From positions 31,490,095 through 31,554,094 of the forward strand of contig NC_081544.1 in assembly GCF_901000735.1 (NCBI RefSeq): DNA of 64,000 nucleotides. Reading direction: 5' to 3'. The notes under the pieces are model-generated. The model worked only from the letters and a program-made list of their open reading frames with translations, was not told the origin of the DNA and did not search any database. Positions 1-11,788 of the stretch are shown here, in pieces; the first letter of the stretch is position 1; each line of letters opens with the position of its first letter. The DNA is from Corylus avellana (Eukaryota; Streptophyta; Magnoliopsida; Fagales; Betulaceae). The position numbers were made by a program, and so were the translations under genes.

Positions 1-3000
1 TCCATCTCCAAGAATAAGTCCATTGCGCTGCATCTCTCTGAAGCGAGATGTGAAAGGAGCCCATTTGCATGAAGCATATCATATGTCCTGGGGTATGTTG
101 GGAAAGGTTCACACCTGTGCACCAATAGATGATCACAACCATAAATCTAATAGCCAAAAAACTACTTATGATGCAATAAATTTATTTACAAACATAGTGC
201 TATTGACAAATTTTATAGAAAACGAAGGAAAGAAAGATAAGTTATGGAGCCCAGAAATGAAAACAAGTTTTTTTTTCAGAACCAAAGTTTATGAACATAA
301 CGTTCCAAACCATATAAGTTAGGTACATGTATAACATGTCTAAAACTTAAAAGTTCAGTCTCTGAAAGTGAAATAAAATTGGGACAGCTAAGCCAGAAAT
401 CATGTATATTAATCTTATGAAGTAAAACTCGAAGATTACGAACAAATAATTTGACAGGGGAGTTGTTTTATTTTCCCTGGCTTTTTATTTTTAGTTCTTT
501 AATTCTTTTTTTCTTTTTAATTATAAGCTAATTTGACTTCTTGTGACATATATGTCAGACAGGCACCGGGGTATATCACAAATCCAATCTAACAATGACT
601 TATATCTAACTAGTTTAAGTGAGAATTAATACTCTTATTTCTTATTAGAAAAAGGGAGAGAAGGCAGAGATAAGAATGTGATCAACATCAACTATACTTC
701 ACACAACATAAGCATGATATTCTAAAAATCTAATAATCACAATCCAAATATATATAATCTTTTTGCAAGTATTGATTTGTCTTTGTTATACACACACACA
801 CATGCAGGCATATATATACAATAAAAAATATTGAAAATACAGAATTTACTTTTTTCTTGACTTTGCATCATATTTGTGATAGGGTGACCCCAACCGGATC
901 AATACAACCCAAAGAAAGCTTCTATTATCACTTGAGAAAAATATCCAAAGGAACTGAAATTAACAACTTACCAATCATGCAGAGCACCAGCGAAGCCTTG
1001 ATCAAGTATAAGAGGAAGTGTATTAGGAGCTCTGACAGGCACAACATTCATTACCCATACTGATTTTTTCTCCTCCAAAAATGCAGCATTTAAAGACCCA
1101 TAATGAGCACTCATGTCCATCACATTCCGTATCATGTTATATGGTGGTAATGGGTCCTCATCACCAGGCCTCTTTGGGTGGTCAGAGAAAATTAAGGGTG
1201 TAAGCAAAGACCAATAGTTTTTCAGAGCAGATCGCCAAAACTGCAAGTCGTCAAAGAAATCTTCAGGCAGAACCCCTGCAAAGATACAAGCAGATCAACA
1301 AACTGGCACAGCATTATGACATGCATTAGGAATTGAATAAAAAGGTAACAGCAGATGTAATGAACATTGAGGCTAAAGATAAATAATCCCATGGTTAGAC
1401 AACTAGAACAACAAAAAGTAGTAATAAGAAGGATTATTAAGCCATAATAAAACAAGACTTTCCATGAACTTCAAGCTCAGCTGAGCTCAACTGGGAACCA
1501 GAGGATCTGTTCTGGATTGGATTCCAGCGTTTGCTAGAGGTCCCACTTACACACGATACAAGGGGCTGATAATATGATTGAGCATCATGCCCTTCTTTAC
1601 ACAGTGGTATAGTACCCTGCTTGCTGCAAAGAAGAATAAATGAAAGCATTAATGCCACAAGTTAAAGAGAAAAATATGGCAGCTCCACAAATACAACTAA
1701 TTCAATGGAGCAAGGAAATACCAAAGCTAAAACACTTCTTAACTAAGTACAAAACCTGCTCCCAAAAAATAAAACAAAACAAAGCATTATTCATGGAAAA
1801 ATGTGCACCATTTTTATATCCTTACCGAGATGCATAGCAATCAGTATCCACAGTTTTCTGCCAGACAAAAGTTTCATCTTGCTGAGCTAGAAGACTCCAA
1901 CAGATTTCCTGGGTCAATCCTTCCAATGGTGTTAACATGTTTCTCTTCTTCATACTCACTGAACTCCCTTGTAGCTTGCTTGTGGGTGAGGTTAACACAA
2001 AGTAACCTCCAGGCTTGAGTAACCGGTCAACTTCTATAAGGAACATCCCATCTGTTTAATAAAGTCATTATTAGGCAGCAAAAACATGCTATTTTACAGA
2101 AGTAAACGATACTCAACCCCATAGCCGACCAGATTCATAAAAAAAAAGGGAATATATCAATCATTAAAAACTTCAGAATAGCATCCATGGGTTCAAACCT
2201 TTTATTACTTAGCATGTCATTTTCAAATACATCTTGCTTCAATATTCAACCACTGCATTTAGGGGTAACCAAATCACTCCACAGGAGACAAAGTATAACC
2301 ATCCATAGCTTCTAGAAGCCATTATTTTGGTCTCAAAAACCTATACATGAACTAAACAGCTCTGTATGCATAATAAGAGCTTACAAAATTTTGAACCCTT
2401 GTTTAACAGCAGAGGAGATACCACTTGATCCCAAGACCACTGACAATTTTAAACAATATAAAATATAAGATCACAAAAACCTGCTAGTCACCGAGCCAAA
2501 AAGGAGCTGATTCTAGATTCAAATGGTTTTAACAGAAAGGTCAGGGTGTACCTGTTGAAAATTCAAACTCTATCCCGTTATGCCAAACAATTTTCACCCT
2601 TACTGACATTATTCTAACAACCAAACAAGAATTCACAAGAAAAAAAAAAAGGCTCAATAAGTCTCTATCACAGCCTTTTGACAAACCAAAAGCCCAATTG
2701 CACAGAGCTCTGTAAATCAAAGGGATTTATTATACTGATTCCACTAGTTACTAGGAACATGGAAAATCATCCCTTGTTCTCACCAATATACTGGTTTTGA
2801 AACTTCACCAGCTTCACCAAATTTTTTTCTTGGTTTATTATATACTCGAACTTATCCAGCTTCCATCTTACTAATTCTTGATAAAGCAAAATGAGTTACC
2901 AGCTCACACTTGCTTATAACTCAAAAAAAAAATGTTACCAAAGTATTACCAATTCACCATTGTCAGTCACTTGTTCCACTTTACTGCATTTCTATTTATT

Positions 3001-5163
3001 TTTTCTTATACAACTTCTTCTAATATATTATCTTCATTTGCACAATTTTACCAGAAATTCTTTCAATCACTCGACCAATACTAACATGATAGGAAAGTTC
3101 ATACTTGTTATAACATAGAAGCTCAATTCTGCTGAGGCTCTAAATTCATAGTTGTTATAATGTAGAAGGGCTCAATACTAAGGCTTTGAATTCATAATTG
3201 TCATATATGCATCTCCTACTTGTTATACACAATTTGTTTGAGACACTTACTTCTAATAGAATACTTGTCATATATCCTAGCCTCTTATAGGGAACACAAA
3301 ATGCACAGCATCTCTATTTCCAGTTGAGCTCATGCACACTAAATTCAATGGCAGGCAAGTGCCTCTCTAAATGAGTCGATTAGTCTGTTGAAAAAAGGGA
3401 AAAAAAATTAAAAAAGTTGACCCTTCCATGCTTGGAGTGAATTATTATCACTTTGGCCTTATATAGCAGTGACTCCCATCCAAAAAGGGAGCAACATTTA
3501 CACCTCTGCTTTCTACATTGTCAAAATATATTTTCCAAAAAGGGGCATTAAAGGAGTGGACAAAGTCAGCTGGACTGGAAACTTAACTCATAACTGATGG
3601 TGCTACATTCTTTATACTCTAGGTAAGAACCATGTATATCTATTAGTGTGTTAAAAAATGGAGAATAATGTTAGAGAAAACAAAAAGCAAGAAGGTATTA
3701 ATCAACGAACAAAAATCCAAGCAGCAACAAGTATTGCGAGAGCCAAAAGGAAGCACATCACGAATAAGTGGGATGAAATGATCTAATCTAAGTCTAAAAG
3801 TACCTTTTTTGTCCCAAACAATACCACACTGCGCACAATGAACCATGTCAAATGACAATGATGGATATGGAAGCTGTCTCGAAATGAAGTTCCCGATCAT
3901 TGCCGGAAGACCTCTCTCAAGGGCCAACTGGACTTGGCTGCCAGTTGCCTCATAAGCCGCAATACAAACAGCCATTAACTTCAATGAGACTAAATGAGCT
4001 CCGAAGCTACCAAATCCACAACCAATATCTAGTACAGTATGCACCTGTAATAGGCATAAATAAATTAAAATATGTAATGCAACTAATAATTCTACTGATT
4101 TTCATCAGAAAGAAAAAAGAGAGTAACCAAAAGAAATTGCAAACTATATGGTATTGTTGCCTAAGATATAAAGTTACCAAACATTAAGAGGGAAATATAG
4201 AATTGCATTCAACAAATTCCAGCCTTTTAAAACCCAATAGTGGCCAAAGAGTAACAACTAGAAATTATATCTATGAGATGTAAACAAAACTTACTCCAGC
4301 TTGAAGAAATTCAGAATCACTTCCTAACCCTATCATCTCTGCAATTTGGCGAGAGTAGTCTTTAACACCATCAAAGATCAACCCATCCTCAGAGTGGAAA
4401 GCTATTTGATTCTCTTCCAGTAACATCAACCTATCAGGAAAAATGGTAAAAATATATATACTATCATTTTACACAATCAAATCATTAATTGCTCAGAAGC
4501 CCAACAAGGAAATCACGTACAAACCCAACAATGAAAATCATGTACACCAATTAATGTGCAAAATTAATGAGCTCTAAAGGCTCCCATCACTTATGCAGTT
4601 AGAGGTAATTCCACACAATGCAGCAGTTAGCTGTGATTAAGAAGTACCTTTTGGTCATGCTTCCAGACGAAAGAAATTGGTCTTTGGTTATCTTCACATT
4701 TCCACTCCATATCACATCCCTGCCAGTGGGCCACTTTAGGGGGGTCTTATAGTCCTTAGGAGGGCGAACCAAACACCGCTCCCGTTCTCTAGAAACTTCA
4801 CAATGCCGATCAAACTCCTCCCCATCTTTCTTTAAACCCTACTAACAAATTTGCTGAAACATTGTGACAAGGGACATAATTTTCTCGTTCTTTGCCACAA
4901 AGGCCAAGCTCTCTTTGCCGACTAGCTCCAACTGAGAGGGACTTTAGCTCCAAATAATCAACTGCTGTTTGCTCCTTTAACCTTCTGTAATTCAAATAAA
5001 CGTCAGGCACTGGAGTGGGAGTTACAGAGTCAAAGGCATTTGAGGAAGACGACCCTAAAACTGCAATTAGTGCGAGCAAGCTAATGAGGCACAACAGTAA
5101 CCAGCTGAGTGGCGGTCTAGGGCCAAAAATGACAGATAGTTTATTGAACCAAGAGCTTCTCAT
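1..5163 (-). CDS. QUL: QUASIMODO2-LIKE (PMT4/PMT5-type) methyltransferase, copy A, 3' end outside window, frameshifted
   Basis: Probable Golgi type II membrane methyltransferase of the plant Methyltransf_29 (PMT/QUA2) family, thought to act on homogalacturonan pectin. Minus-strand exons read as 4648-5163, 4295-4430, 3804-4044, 1826-2051, 1463-1623, 972-1275 and 1-114 (runs off the window). Phases agree across all junctions except for a 4-base insertion in exon 1 near 4826-4833. This insertion changes the frame after NLLVGFK and leads to an early stop. The second copy (15934-20119) lacks it. I chose the ATG at 5163 (MRSSWFNKLS) because the family starts this way; it is followed by a membrane anchor (LLLCLISLLALIAVLG). 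Exon 3 carries the SAM-binding motif DIGCGFGSFGAHL and exon 4 has RLLKPGGYFV. The exon 5 donor is GA instead of GT. Family assignment is firm; QUL1 versus QUL2 is not resolved. Confidence 0.9.
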
Positions 5164-5345
5164 GTCCAAATCGTGCAACCTCCTTCAACAATCGAGTTAA
5201 GAATACCCACTCAATACCCAATTCCTTGAACCTAACATACAGATAGTTTATTGAACCAAGAGCTTCTCATGTCCAAATCGTGCAACCTCCTTCAACAATC
5301 GAGTTAAGAACACCCACTCAATACCCAATTCCTTGAACCTAACAT
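5132..5345. repeat. 107-bp tandem direct repeat spanning the QUL start codon (copy A)
   Basis: Two almost identical 107-bp units (5132-5238 and 5239-5345) lie head to tail and differ by about one base. Each contains an ATG on the minus strand followed by the same first codons (MRSSWFNKLSV). The downstream unit (lower coordinates) supplies the real start at 5163. The other unit gives a 12-codon upstream ORF (5270 down to 5232) that ends in TAG. The same arrangement is present in copy B. Confidence 0.9.
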
Positions 5346-6055
5346 ACAAGCTTCTGTGCGTGTTTGTTGACCTTGAATCCGGACAATTACTACATGCATT
5401 AGAACCACCACCCCTCGGACTCTCCGAAGAAAATGGGTATACTGTTTCCACTAGATTGAACCACCGGACTCACATAATTATCATATAGATTCACCATAAA
5501 CAAAAGCAAATTACAGAATCCAGATCGCTAGCCCTCCAAGTTTCAATACCCGCTTATGGATCAACAATCCAAAAGGAAAAGGAACAATCCACAAGATTTA
5601 GAATTCCAAATAATGCGGAATTTAAAACGAGCTGTATAAACCAACTGATCACGACAGGGCAATGCCAATTCTGGAAAACCAGTCCTCTTAATCTACCAGA
5701 TCAATCTGCAGAGAAGACAAATAATGAGTCACCAACTGTACAGCCCCGTTCTCTAGAAAAAATAACGGAATTGGATTACATTTACTCATAAGATTCCAAA
5801 TTATCTTCTCCGTTTTTTCCACGATTCTCAGCAAGCCAAAAAGCATAAAACACACACACACACACACAAAGAAAGGGGCAAACCTTTTTCCCATTATTAT
5901 AACAAAAACAAAACCCAGATCTCAAAAAGGAAAGAAAACGAACACAGATCCAATCAAACCAACACCAAATCACCCCCTACCCAAAATTAAGTACAGTGAG
6001 CAATCGACATTGATTCCAAAAGTTGGGATTAGGGTTTTTGGGGAAGGGGGCGTAC

Positions 6056-6200
6056 CAGTGCTGGGTCGCTGACGGTGGAAGACTGAGATTCAGAAACAAA
6101 TGCAAAAACAGAGACGGAGAAAGGTATGATTGGAATTTGGATGAGTCCAAATATACCGGATTCTCTAGCTCTTGGGGCGTGTTTGCTTTGGTCAATTACT
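6056..6200 (-). other. Probable 5'-UTR first exon of QUL gene, copy A (upstream limit approximate)
   Basis: On the minus strand the sequence reads CAGCACTG followed by a donor GTACGC at 6055-6054, then a telo-box-like AAACCCTAA inside the putative intron. This fits a non-coding leader exon upstream of the QUL coding exon. The acceptor of this leader intron could not be placed with confidence, so it is unclear whether the 107-bp repeat and its upstream ORF lie in the mature mRNA. The transcription start is not determined. Confidence 0.45.
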
Positions 6201-6269
6201 TTGATATAATATTTATTTAAATGTGATCCAGAAATCAGATCCAGGAGGCTCGCGGATTTAGACAAAAAC

Positions 6270-7836
6270 TAACAGCTAGAGTATATATCATCATCGTCTT
6301 CTGCGCGCACAACACATTATAAATAAACTAAAAAAATTAAATTAGTGGGGAATAATTGTTATTTATGGCGTGGGGACTTCTTAAACCCACCTTGTTTTTA
6401 TGTTTTCTGACGTGGCAATGCTGAACGTGGGAAGTGAGATGCCCCAATCATGGCCTTTGGAACTGGAAAAGGAGCAAGACGGACGGTGGAGATTTGGCCG
6501 TCGTAAAGTGAAGTTTAGGCCGTTAAAGTTGCTTTGCTAAATAAAGGAAGCATGATGATGCGTAATTAAAGTCCCTTGATTATGGGATTGATCATTAGAG
6601 ACCACTTTTGTTAATGGTGCCAAAGGGAGGGTCAGGGTAGCACTGTAGCAGAGACCACCGCCATGAAATCAATCATTCACTTGTTGCCATCCGGCATGTC
6701 ACATCACTCTTTGGTGCCCTTTTCTTTCTTTCTTTTTTTGTTTTTTTTTTTGGGTTGCTTTTCTTTTAAGAGAAAAAAGTGACTCACTGATGGCCTACGA
6801 ATTTGCGATGACAAAGACGTTTTAAAATAAGTGTCAATATCTTAAATTATTTAATTTGAAAATGATAATCAAGTTTTGAGGATGTCTATTTGGTATAATA
6901 TTTTAGAATTTATAAACGATTTGGTCGGAATTTCTTAACCCAACAAAATTATATATATATATATATTATTGGGGTTGGTCAGTTTGGTAGCTAGTCTAAC
7001 TCTAGAAACATGTACTTGTGAAATGATGGAGTCCGTTAGTTTAGCGAAAAAGGGTGTATATTTTCTGAACCAAATGACTCCAGGGTGGCATGGATAGAAG
7101 ATGAGCTGTGTCCATGATACTGAATTTTTCAAGGTATATTTAAAGGAACTTTCATGGGATAAACCAATGAAAACAAGGCTTTGATGTCTGAAGTGAATTT
7201 TTTTTTTTTTTTTTTTGGATATGTTTGCACAAGAAAAAAAAAGGGAAAAAGAGAGGAGGAAATCCACCTCTCATTGAGGGCATCTTCAACTTTCTCTGCT
7301 GCAGTGACGAAAGCCTAGTCTACTTAATCATAACACTCATCCCAATGCGCTAATAAAGTTGCTAAAACCACTCCCTAGCCAGTTAATTAAATGGCTACAG
7401 TCAGTTGGGCTGCATCTTTTTCTGCTTTCATTTTTCTAACTACGGATTTGCCTTGAAAGGCCATTGTAAGAAAGAAAAAAAAAAGCATTCTCAAGAACTC
7501 CGGGGAAGAAAATCAGAAAGCATGATAGGGATAAGATTAGGGTGAGATAGGTTGAGTTGGAATTCATTAAGATTGGATTATTTAAAATTAAGATTAGCTG
7601 TTATCTAACTGTAATCCATTTAAAGACCCCTTTAGTAAATTGTAGTATTTTCTAATTCTGAGTGGAGTTTTGTGGTCTTGACTGTTTTCTATTCCAAGTC
7701 GAATATTATTTCACCCAAACAGTCACCATCCTTTGATATTTTAATTGCAATCACAATCCACCAAACCAACCACTTTCTGTAAGGACTCACTTCCAAGCAA
7801 GGTTATGATTGACATGATCAGGACCATCCATCCCAA

Positions 7837-7868
<32 letters not shown>

Positions 7869-7871
7869 AGG

Positions 7872-7906
<35 letters not shown>

Positions 7907-8205
7907 ACTTTTCCAAGTAGAATCGTGTAGAAATGAATCAAATGATAGCTTGGTGGTCCTATTACCAAACACCCTGATACAATTCAAAACATATGCAGCA
8001 CAGTACAAATCTTATGAAATACAAAGCCCTTAATATATGTATGTTGGTAGAAAAAACCCCATGTCTCACATAACCTAGAATGGAAGTGCAAAATTTTTTG
8101 TGATTTGTCTTCTGTTTTCTTCATTGTTCCATTATAAAAATCAGTTTAGTCCAAAGACGTCTCCCATAATAGATAACTCCTTAACATCATCGACATTGTA
8201 CTCTT
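6270..8205. other. Intergenic region between QUL and KTI12 (copy A)
   Basis: No gene is supported here. The stretch holds the upstream region of QUL, a long T-run near 7200-7216, an AAT microsatellite (about 7836-7867), an AG microsatellite (7874-7905) and the likely 3' UTR of KTI12. Short ORFs here read through the microsatellites and have no family resemblance. The copy B counterpart is about 21226-23166. Confidence 0.6.
7836..7905. repeat. Compound (AAT)n-(AG)n microsatellite, copy A
   Basis: An uninterrupted AAT/ATA run is followed after a short spacer (CAGGGT) by an AG run of about 16 units. It lies a few hundred bases beyond the KTI12 stop codon. The same compound repeat is at about 22797-22866 in copy B. 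Confidence 0.95.
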
Positions 8206-9114
8206 TCAAGCAGTTCCCAGTTCCCTGTTAAGGTAGTCCACAAACATCCTCTTGGCACTGTCTGCATCAGATGGCGGTGGTCGCCCACTTAAACTCGTCT
8301 GTCCGGTCAATTTAATAAAAGTTCTCCGCAGCCTGCGTAGCTCCGGCAGCCCAACTGATCTTGAAATATTGAAAGTTGGGAATTCCTGGCCCAGAGAAAC
8401 CCCATTTAGAGGCCCTCCAAGTGCCTGAGATTGTGCTTCCAGAATGGCATTAATCACTTCCTGCGTTGCTCTATCCAACTCATATAGAGAATTTGCCTCT
8501 GAAAACCGTACACTTTGTGTTGCGATTGTTGGCTGTAAAATTTTTACATCCTGCGTTTTTGAGTCCACCTTCTTCGTCAAATATGAAACAGCATCTAAAA
8601 TAGCAGCACAAGATTTGTCTATTCCATCCTTATGTGGCCATAACTCAAACAAAGGGGAATCCCATCGATTTCTTCTTTCCGGTTTCTCGAACCTTCTTAC
8701 CAAATCTTCAAATATCACATCATCGTAAGCAGCTTCTCCCTTGTCCCTTCGTTCTTCGTTCCATTTTCTACAGTTGGTTTCTTCGATGTCACAATATAGC
8801 ACACAGTATCTTATTCCAGCAGCACGAGCCAAACACCACAACTCATACCTGTAACCCTTTATGCTATTTAAAGAATCTACTATTATGATATTATCTTTTG
8901 ACACAGATCTATCAACTTCAGACCTAAGCACTCCTCTTAAATTCTTCTCTGCAGTCATGTTGGCGTAGCTCTGATTGCGATCAAGATGAAGGGAAGTTTC
9001 ATCAATAATCCTGACAGTTTGCTTTGATTCTGATTCTTTGAGAGCTTCAGCTAGGAAGAGGGCAGCTGTGGACTTCCCACTGCATGGCTGCCCACAGATG
9101 ACCACCAATGCCAT
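8206..9114 (-). CDS. DRL1: KTI12/DRL1 Elongator-associated protein, copy A
   Basis: A single-exon coding region of 302 codons, matching the usual length of plant KTI12 homologues (DEFORMED ROOTS AND LEAVES 1). It starts MALVVICGQPCSGKST, so the P-loop (GQPCSGKST) lies at residues 8-16. It continues with IIDETSLH, the KDNIIIVDSLN stretch typical of this P-loop family, and the C-terminal RRTFIKLTGQ / FVDYLNRELG block. In yeast and plants KTI12 associates with the Elongator complex, which modifies wobble uridines in tRNA and affects growth and leaf polarity. The ATG is followed by the conserved N-terminus with no upstream in-frame extension. A 5'-UTR intron is likely (acceptor at 9161-9163, donor at 10413-10414). 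Copy B differs at two residues (A to V in AEALKE, L to V in NAILEA). Confidence 0.95.
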   Translation of the reverse strand: MALVVICGQPCSGKSTAALFLAEALKESESKQTVRIIDETSLHLDRNQSYANMTAEKNLRGVLRSEVDRSVSKDNIIIVDSLNSIKGYRYELWCLARAAGIRYCVLYCDIEETNCRKWNEERRDKGEAAYDDVIFEDLVRRFEKPERRNRWDSPLFELWPHKDGIDKSCAAILDAVSYLTKKVDSKTQDVKILQPTIATQSVRFSEANSLYELDRATQEVINAILEAQSQALGGPLNGVSLGQEFPTFNISRSVGLPELRRLRRTFIKLTGQTSLSGRPPPSDADSAKRMFVDYLNRELGTA

Positions 9115-10414
9115 TTGATGAAAAATTGAGATTTTATGCTTCTTCCAAAAGAAATATTTACTGCATGAAAATCAACCAACATACATCAGTAAGATCTTTT
9201 GTCTCTCTTTAATTATCTAAGATATGAATTTCATCTACTTTCTATTCCCAAATTGAGTGTCTTGGTTCAAAATAACATGTTATTAAATGAAGAGTAAAAG
9301 TATGCCACAAGTGTCCCTTGATTGGTTTCTCTAATTACTGAGTGGTAATATGGGAAGATGAAAACACAAATTCTTTTTTAACATTTTGAAAGTGGACACT
9401 CATTTTAGGACGTCCAACAAAGCAAGCAAGACAGTCAACATTGGACGGAGGACACATGATTAAGCGTCATGTATAGAGCCATGAGATACACTTAAAGTTG
9501 TGAAAGGATAATTCTTGATCTTAACAGTTAAACCCCGATTTGCAGAATAAAGAAAAGTTTTAAGTAATTCTATAGAATACATAGATAGCACAAACTGTAA
9601 CAACTCCAGATCTATACGAACACCAAAAATATCTCCGTCAGAGTTACAGATGGCATTTGGTACTTAAAAGGTTCACAATATAACTTAGTCACACAAAAAA
9701 TCCTAACAAATACACACCATTAATTAATATGTCATTTTATTGCGGGCTTTTATCGTTACAATACTGCTTAGTGTTAATGTAAAGAGTTTGTTTAGTACTT
9801 AGAAAGGTCTCAAGTGCGGCTTAAGTGAGCTTTTGTTACCTTTAGTCAACAAGACTCATTGAGGGTACAAATTATAATGATTTAGAAAGTAAAGATGTAA
9901 ATTGTTGCAATTGAAACCTTGGAGTTTAACTTAAACTACGTCAAACTCTAGGAGTTACTATATAATTACCCCAAAAATATAAACAACTCTTAAAAGCTGT
10001 GCATCAGCAATTTTGAAAGAATATGGAAAAACTTTCTAAATTTTTTAGTTCAAAAATATTACATCAATACCACAGAGACAAAAATTAATGCGTTACATTC
10101 ATGAATCAACAGAAGATACCTTCTAGCTAGGCACTAAAGGAACCCCAGTCTTTATCGATTACCGTTAAATTTCAATTTATATTACAAGCATGAATACGTA
10201 TATACTTCTTCAAAAAAAAAAAAAAGAATTAATTGAATTGAAATCTGTTCGATAATAAAAGGAAAGCCCGCCATGAAGTGGAGAAAACGAATGTAACTTT
10301 CAATACGACGAACATGATTCGTATAATCTGATTCAGAAAGAAGTTAAATTTAAGCTAAAGTAAAAAAGTAAACCCTAATCGCCCAAATGTTAAGATCTCT
10401 GTGATGGAAGTTAC

Positions 10415-10600
10415 CTCAACGTGGGGCGCGAGCGAGAGATGTAGCTTGGCGTAAAGAGTGAAAGAGAGAGGAACGTTCGTCAATCTTGAATAAACAAAGC
10501 AGCTCGTAGCTCCTACCTCCGGTGAGTTCGCCTGAGGGGATTGGCCGCGACCAGGGCCAGCAACTGGTGTCTGTGTACGTGTGTGTGTGAAGGCGTCGGG
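10415..10600 (-). other. Probable non-coding first exon and core promoter of KTI12, copy A
   Basis: Minus-strand sequence ends GTTGAG before a canonical donor GTAACTTCC (10414-10413). The matching acceptor is a CAG at 9163-9161, 46 bases before the ATG. The exon is GC-richer than its surroundings, as plant leaders often are. The 5' limit is a guess. In copy B this exon contains an extra 30-bp tandem unit and is abutted by a transposon insertion. Confidence 0.55.
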
Positions 10601-11788
10601 TTCTTTTATTGGCGAGACTGGCGACTAATAATAATAAACAAAGCTTTTATTTTTATTTATATGGATAAATGCTGTATCAGTTGATCTTAAAAATGCTTTA
10701 AAACTGTCCAAGAAGTAGCTGAAGTGATGGTGGAGTGGACCACACCTCGTGAAGCGAACCACTAATTCGAATTCGAATTTTTCCTTCCTTTCTCTTGTAA
10801 GGACAACTAGACATGCCAAAAAAAAAAAAGCTTTAAAACTTGATCTTCAAAAAAATGCAATATGAATATATGATATTAAAAATGCTTTAAAACTTGATCT
10901 TCAGAAAAAAAAAAAAAAAAAAAACTCTAAGCAAAAATAACAAATAATTATTGTTCCTACTTTCATTTGAAATTTTAACGAAAACATTGTAACGTCAGCA
11001 CTAATAATAAAATAATAAATGTTTTTTTATTTAATTTTTTTTTTTTAAAAATTAACTATATTTTCATATCAATCTATAATTCAGTAATTTTCTCATTTTT
11101 CCTATTTTAGGAAATAGAGTATCGAATCTCATTCTCCCATATCCGAAATTTGGTCTTCAATTATATCTTTACAATCAGCAGATAAGAACAAGAGACATTA
11201 GCAAAAGGCAGCACAAAGATAAAGAAGCCCTTGTAGATGGAGGTATCCTATGAAAAATGTTATCATAGTATAAGAGTTGAAAGGGCAAATTCCCGTGCAT
11301 ATTACATACAATAACGACCAAAATTAGACTAACTATTATTTTCAGTTTTGTTGCAGTATGTACGGGTTGTTCAGTAATCTTGCTCCATAAATAGGAAAAG
11401 AAATGTACTGAATGCGGTCTTGTTTCCCTTCTGCTTAACCTATATTAGCAATCAATCTCATGCAATTGCAACATCAGTAAAACAAGCAGAACAAGTGAAG
11501 AAATTAAAGAACCCAAGACAAATCCCAAACAGAGTGCTAAGCACCAACTGAATTCTCCCAAAAAAGGAAAATTAGTAATTATATCTCATGTAATCTGTAA
11601 TCAAAACTCAAGAATTAGAAACGTTGATTCATTTAAATTTCTTGTGTTGCCAAGTTGATAATGCTTGATGTGTAGGACTTCTTGGAATCAGCGAAGCTTC
11701 TAATATTCTACCCAGATCATGATTTACAGCTTAACTTTCTAATTTTGAGAAGAGATGACAATCAACTATCAGTATTCTAGTATTATTA
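10601..11788. other. Intergenic region between KTI12 leader and CobW gene 3' end (copy A)
   Basis: AT-rich sequence with several A and T homopolymers and a near-duplicated AAAGCTTTAAAACTTGATC motif (about 10827 and 10881). No gene is supported. It contains the upstream region of KTI12 and the 3' UTR of the CobW-domain gene. Confidence 0.5.

Noticed and set aside
7745..7968. ORFs reading poly-Ile, poly-Tyr or poly-Ser-Leu
   Set aside because: These are translations of the AAT and AG microsatellites.
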